From the NCBI GenBank assembly GCA_014380155.1, contig JACMKJ010000329.1, forward strand, positions 1 to 18,175: 18,175 bases of DNA. The letters are read 5' to 3'. Every line of letters starts with the position of its first letter. The first letter of the stretch is position 1. Below the pieces are notes generated by a model. That model had not been told where the DNA came from. It searched no databases and saw only the letters and a list, made by a program, of their open reading frames with translations. The position numbers were made by a program, and so were the translations under genes. Below, piece by piece: positions 15,250 to 18,175 of this stretch. Source of the stretch: Rhizobacter sp. GTDB taxonomy: Bacteria > Pseudomonadota > Gammaproteobacteria > Burkholderiales > Burkholderiaceae_C.

Positions 15250-16627
15250 GCGCCGCCAGCACCTCCCCCACGATGCGGTTGGTCTCTTCGATGTCGTCTC
15301 CCCGCACATGCGAGACGCTCATGCGCACGATCACCAGGCGCTGTGACGGGATGACCACCACAAACTGGCCCATGAAGCCGCGCGCGAAAAACGTGTCAGC
15401 TGGCGCGGAGGCCAGGCCCCAAGGCACGCCCCAACCGGGCACGTTGCCGGGCACGCGGTTGGTCCAGAAGCCGGCGCCGTAACCGGTGGCCAGGGTGGGG
15501 CTGGTCGATTGCGCCACCCAGCCGGCGGGCAGGATGCGGCGCCCGCCCACCACGCCGTCGTCGAGGTAGAGCTGGCCGAAGCGGGCCCAGTCGCGCGGTG
15601 AGGCGAGCATGTGCGAGGCGCCCACGGGCGTGCCGGTGGCGTCGAAATCCAGCGTGACATGGCGCATGCCCAGCGGGCCGAAGAGTTCGCCGTGGGCGAA
15701 GCGCAGCACGTTATTTGCGTTGCCACCGACCGCATCGCGCACGATGCGTGACAGCAGGATGAAGTTGGTGTCGGTATAGGACCAGCGCGTGCCGGGTGCG
15801 ACGGCCAGTGGCGCTGCGGCCGCCGCGGCCGCTTTGTCGCGCACGGTGTACATGATCTGCGTGCTGGAATCGAAGCCGGAATTGTCTTGCAACAAGTCGA
15901 GGCCCGAGGCCTGGCGCAAGAGGTGTTCGATGGTGATGGCGTGGCGCGGGTCGCCGGGGTCGCGCCATTCGGGCAACGGCGCGGGCTGGTGCAGCGAGAG
16001 GCGGCCTTGCTGCACCAGCGCGCCGATCAATGCGTTGGTCACCGATTTGGTCATCGAGAAGCCGAGCACCGGGGTGTCGACGCCATAACCTGGCGCATAG
16101 GTTTCGCCGATCAACTGGCCGTTGTGCAGCACCACCATGGCCTTGGTGTTGTGAGGCGGTGGCGAGAGGGCGCGGGCCAGGGCGGCGGCGAGCGCAGGGT
16201 TTGTGGTTTGAACCCGCTCTGGCCCCGCGATCTCTGGCAGCCGGGCCGCCTGCACGTTGATCACCGGCGGCGCGGCTGCGGGTTCCAGCGCCTCGTGGGC
16301 AGGAAGGGCCACACAGCCCAAGCCCTCGCGGTGCCGGGCCCGGCTCTCGAAGAGGCCGGCCATCGACACCGTGACCTCGCGCTGGGCCGTGTCCACCTGT
16401 CGGCGCAGCGCCCAGGCGAACGGGCCCATGCCGGGCAGGGGCTGCACCCTTTCGGTGAAGGAGGTTTGTGGGTCGATCTTGGAGACAAAGGCGTCGTCGC
16501 AGATCAAATGGCTGGTCAGGCCAGTGGCCACGCGGGCGGCTTTGTCGACACGCCATGAGGCGCAGCCGGACAGGGCGGCCGTCGCAGCCGCGGCGAGCAC
16601 GATGAGTTTCAGGGGCAAGGGTTTCAA
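15233..16627 (-). CDS. Lipoprotein serine hydrolase of the beta-lactamase/PBP4-like fold
   Basis: A 464-residue predicted lipoprotein with a beta-lactamase-family (class C/esterase/6-aminohexanoate-dimer hydrolase type) domain. The start is TTG at 16627, giving MKPLPLKLIVLAAAATAALS then GC: a lysine-rich N-terminus and lipobox LSGC with Cys22. GGAG lies seven to eight bases upstream. Residues about 30-165 are a poorly conserved N-terminal region. The catalytic SxxK motif is SMTK (Ser191, Lys194), and the second motif is YTDTN (Tyr284). The late GFMGQFVVVIPSQRLVIV is the usual third region. Related enzymes hydrolyse esters, amides or D-amino acid peptides; true beta-lactam resistance is not implied. 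It lies 110 bases after the MFS gene on the same strand, and its 3' end overlaps the Nudix-MBL gene by 17 bases. Confidence 0.87.
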   Translation of the reverse strand: MKPLPLKLIVLAAAATAALSGCASWRVDKAARVATGLTSHLICDDAFVSKIDPQTSFTERVQPLPGMGPFAWALRRQVDTAQREVTVSMAGLFESRARHREGLGCVALPAHEALEPAAAPPVINVQAARLPEIAGPERVQTTNPALAAALARALSPPPHNTKAMVVLHNGQLIGETYAPGYGVDTPVLGFSMTKSVTNALIGALVQQGRLSLHQPAPLPEWRDPGDPRHAITIEHLLRQASGLDLLQDNSGFDSSTQIMYTVRDKAAAAAAAPLAVAPGTRWSYTDTNFILLSRIVRDAVGGNANNVLRFAHGELFGPLGMRHVTLDFDATGTPVGASHMLASPRDWARFGQLYLDDGVVGGRRILPAGWVAQSTSPTLATGYGAGFWTNRVPGNVPGWGVPWGLASAPADTFFARGFMGQFVVVIPSQRLVIVRMSVSHVRGDDIEETNRIVGEVLAALKAST

Positions 16628-16687
16628 GGCCAGGTCTCCAGTCAGGAAAGAAGGCCTTCACTGTGCAAACGCCATCGCCTGGCGTCT

Positions 16688-16728
16688 TGCCGATTCTGAA
16701 ATTCACTCGCCGATTTGAAGAATCGGCA
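16688..16728 (-). terminator. Competing hairpins between MFS and serine hydrolase genes
   Basis: Three copies of one arm lie here. 16709-16715 and 16721-16727 (GCCGATT/AATCGGC) form a 7-base stem with a 5-base loop. 16688-16697 and 16719-16728 (TGCCGATTCT/AGAATCGGCA) form a 10-base stem around a 21-base loop. They share the arm at 16721-16727, so they exclude each other. They start 10 bases after the MFS stop and lie 61 bases before the serine hydrolase start. There is no T-run on the exit side, so a terminator role is uncertain; attenuation or mRNA 3'-end protection are alternatives. Confidence 0.4.
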
Positions 16729-16737
16729 TGAAAAAGC

Positions 16738-18039
16738 TCAGGTTTTGTCGCGCGCGGCCGCCGCGCCGCGCTCCACGTTGATGGGAATCAGCAACAACAA
16801 CCCGGCGATGAAGAACACGCCGGTCGACAGAATCGCCAACCGGTGGTCGCCGCTGGTGAGCACCGTGACCACGCCGTAGGTGACCGGGCCGACGATGGCC
16901 GCGAGCCGCACCGCAAATGTCCACAGCGCAAAAAACTCGGCCCGGTGTTCGGTCGGCGCAAACAGCCCGGCCATCGCCCGACCGGCCGACTGGCTGGAGC
17001 CCATGCACAAACCGGCGATCACCGCCGCCACCCAGAACAGCCCCGGGCTGGTGGCCATCACGGCCAGCACCGTCATCACCACCCAGCCGGCCAGCGTGAC
17101 GGCGAGCGCCCGCTTGTGGCCGATGCGGTCTTGCCAGTAGCCGAAGCCAAACGCGCCCAGCGCCGCCGCGATGTTGACCAGGAAGACGAGCGCCATGGTT
17201 TGCGCCTGCTTGAAGCCCAGCGCCTGCTCGGCGTAGACGGCGGCCAATGCAATCACCACCGAGATGCCTGCCTGGTAGCTCGCGCCACAGGCCAGCAGCC
17301 AGGAGAAATCACGAAACTGCCGGGCCCGCCGCCAGGTGCTCGCCAGGCGCTCGACCGAGGCGCGCAGGCCGGCCTGCCGAATCGCCTGCGCTTGTGGCAC
17401 CGCGCGCTCGCGTAACAACAAGAAGGTGGCGAGCGACGCCAGGCCGTAGACACCGGCAGTGATCATCATCGTGACCGGCACGAACGAGGTGGGCGGCTCG
17501 CCGCGCGCCTGTGCCGTCAACACATACGCCAGGCTCAGGCCGAGCGACAACATGCCGCCGAAGTAGCCGAAACTCCAGCCCCAGCCCGACACGCGGCCCA
17601 GCGCTTCGCGTTTGGCGAGCTCGGGCAAGAAAGCCGCGGTGAGGGACTCGCCGATGGCATAGAAGGTGTTGGACAACACCACCGCCGCCACCGCCCAGGC
17701 CACGTCGCCCCGGCCGGCGAAGGCGAGCATCACGGTGCCCGCCACGCAGCCGGCGGTGCTGATCGCCAGCAAGCGCTTCTTGTTGGCGCGCAGGTCGGCG
17801 TAGGCGCCGAGTGCCGGCATCACGATCATCACCAGCACGCTGGAGAGTGCGAGCGTCAGCGTCCAGGCGAGCGTGCCCCACTGCGCGCCTTGCGCCACCA
17901 CGCCGACGAAGTAGGCGTTGAACACTGCCGTGAGCACCACCGTGGTGTAGCCCGAGTTGGCGAAGTCGTACATGGCCCAGCCGAAGACTTCGCGTTTGCG
18001 CACGCCGTCGTTGAGGGCATCTTGGGGGAAGAGTGGCAT
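16738..18039 (-). CDS. MFS permease of the UMF1 (Atg22-like) family
   Basis: A 433-residue inner-membrane transporter with about twelve predicted transmembrane helices. The N-terminal REVFGWAMYDFANSGY is the signature of the UMF1 family, a little-studied MFS branch related to yeast vacuolar amino-acid exporter Atg22. The loop after helix 2 (PALGAYADLRANKKRLL) and the one in the second half (YWQDRIGHKRALAV) are the usual MFS charged loops. Length matches the family (about 420-440). The start at 18039 is chosen because the family signature begins some 17 residues later; an in-frame ATG 22 codons upstream adds only a Ser/Pro-rich tail. The Shine-Dalgarno is weak. The substrate is unknown. The serine hydrolase gene follows on the same strand. 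Confidence 0.9.
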   Translation of the reverse strand: MPLFPQDALNDGVRKREVFGWAMYDFANSGYTTVVLTAVFNAYFVGVVAQGAQWGTLAWTLTLALSSVLVMIVMPALGAYADLRANKKRLLAISTAGCVAGTVMLAFAGRGDVAWAVAAVVLSNTFYAIGESLTAAFLPELAKREALGRVSGWGWSFGYFGGMLSLGLSLAYVLTAQARGEPPTSFVPVTMMITAGVYGLASLATFLLLRERAVPQAQAIRQAGLRASVERLASTWRRARQFRDFSWLLACGASYQAGISVVIALAAVYAEQALGFKQAQTMALVFLVNIAAALGAFGFGYWQDRIGHKRALAVTLAGWVVMTVLAVMATSPGLFWVAAVIAGLCMGSSQSAGRAMAGLFAPTEHRAEFFALWTFAVRLAAIVGPVTYGVVTVLTSGDHRLAILSTGVFFIAGLLLLIPINVERGAAAARDKT

Positions 18040-18093
18040 GGCGAGGTCGGGGCGCCGGCTCGAGGGGAGCGTCGTCGGGCCCGAGTGTGCCGC

Positions 18094-18115
18094 TTGGTGC
18101 GCCAACGCGCACCAA
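18094..18115. repeat. Perfect 9-base inverted repeat upstream of the MFS gene
   Basis: TTGGTGCGC (18094-18102) and GCGCACCAA (18107-18115) flank CAAC. It lies 55 bases before the MFS start, a usual place for an operator. It may instead be the end-of-transcript hairpin of a gene outside: the minus strand enters the window reading L-Y-I-A then stop (18175-18161), which could be that gene's last four codons, though 15 bases cannot prove it. The rest of 18040-18175 holds nothing else recognisable. Confidence 0.4.
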
Positions 18116-18175
18116 CTTTGTTGCGCGGCCCCCAGCCCGCGCGCAACGATCGGTCTGGCGTCAGGCGATGTAGAG

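Noticed and set aside
15233..18039. AmpG-AmpC-like muropeptide permease and beta-lactamase pair
   Set aside because: The permease has the UMF1 signature, not that of AmpG, and the hydrolase is a lipoprotein with only general family motifs; gene order alone does not support it.
18094..18127. NtrC binding site (GCACC...GGTGC)
   Set aside because: The palindrome has the arms in the opposite order (GGTGC...GCACC), and no sigma-54 -24/-12 element follows.
1..18175. CRISPR array, tRNA, rRNA, insertion sequence or phage module
   Set aside because: No spaced direct-repeat array, no tRNA-like cloverleaf, and no transposase or integrase motifs were seen on either strand.

Overview
The window is GC-rich, densely coded DNA from what looks like a betaproteobacterium of the order Burkholderiales. 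This rests on strong G/C-ending codon use, the type of intergenic repeats, and an AMP nucleosidase and other housekeeping proteins of proteobacterial type. No genus is claimed. There is no rRNA, tRNA, CRISPR array, transposase or phage gene. Thirteen protein-coding genes are supported, one of them cut by the left edge.

Layout, left to right. 1-3111 (minus): an exported M61-type metallopeptidase with a PDZ domain, read towards amn (AMP nucleosidase, C-terminus outside the window). 3238-6871 (plus): a biotinyl-carrier/carboxyltransferase fusion, then a glycine-zipper lipoprotein, a small coiled-coil membrane protein and a DUF72 protein; the last two overlap by 4 bases. 6872-7309: a non-coding stretch full of inverted repeats. 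7310-11070 (minus): an exported DUF3857/transglutaminase/TPR protein and, upstream of it, a membrane sterol desaturase/fatty acid hydroxylase. 11186-12823 (plus), divergent from the desaturase: a SARP/BTAD-type DNA-binding regulator fused to an alpha/beta hydrolase. 12812-13423 (minus): a histidine phosphatase whose 3' end overlaps the regulator's. 13552-15249 (plus): a Nudix/metallo-beta-lactamase fusion. 15233-18039 (minus): a lipoprotein serine hydrolase of the beta-lactamase fold, preceded by an MFS permease of the UMF1 type.

Most genes are ordinary chromosomal metabolism or envelope genes. The most interesting locus is 10309-12823: a regulator carrying its own predicted catalytic domain, divergent from a lipid-modifying enzyme. 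The 115-base gap holds a perfect 8-base direct repeat at an 11-base step, the spacing known for SARP operators. Other points of interest are the carboxylase fusion with no biotin carboxylase nearby, the repeat region at 6881-7300, and competing hairpins between the MFS and serine hydrolase genes.
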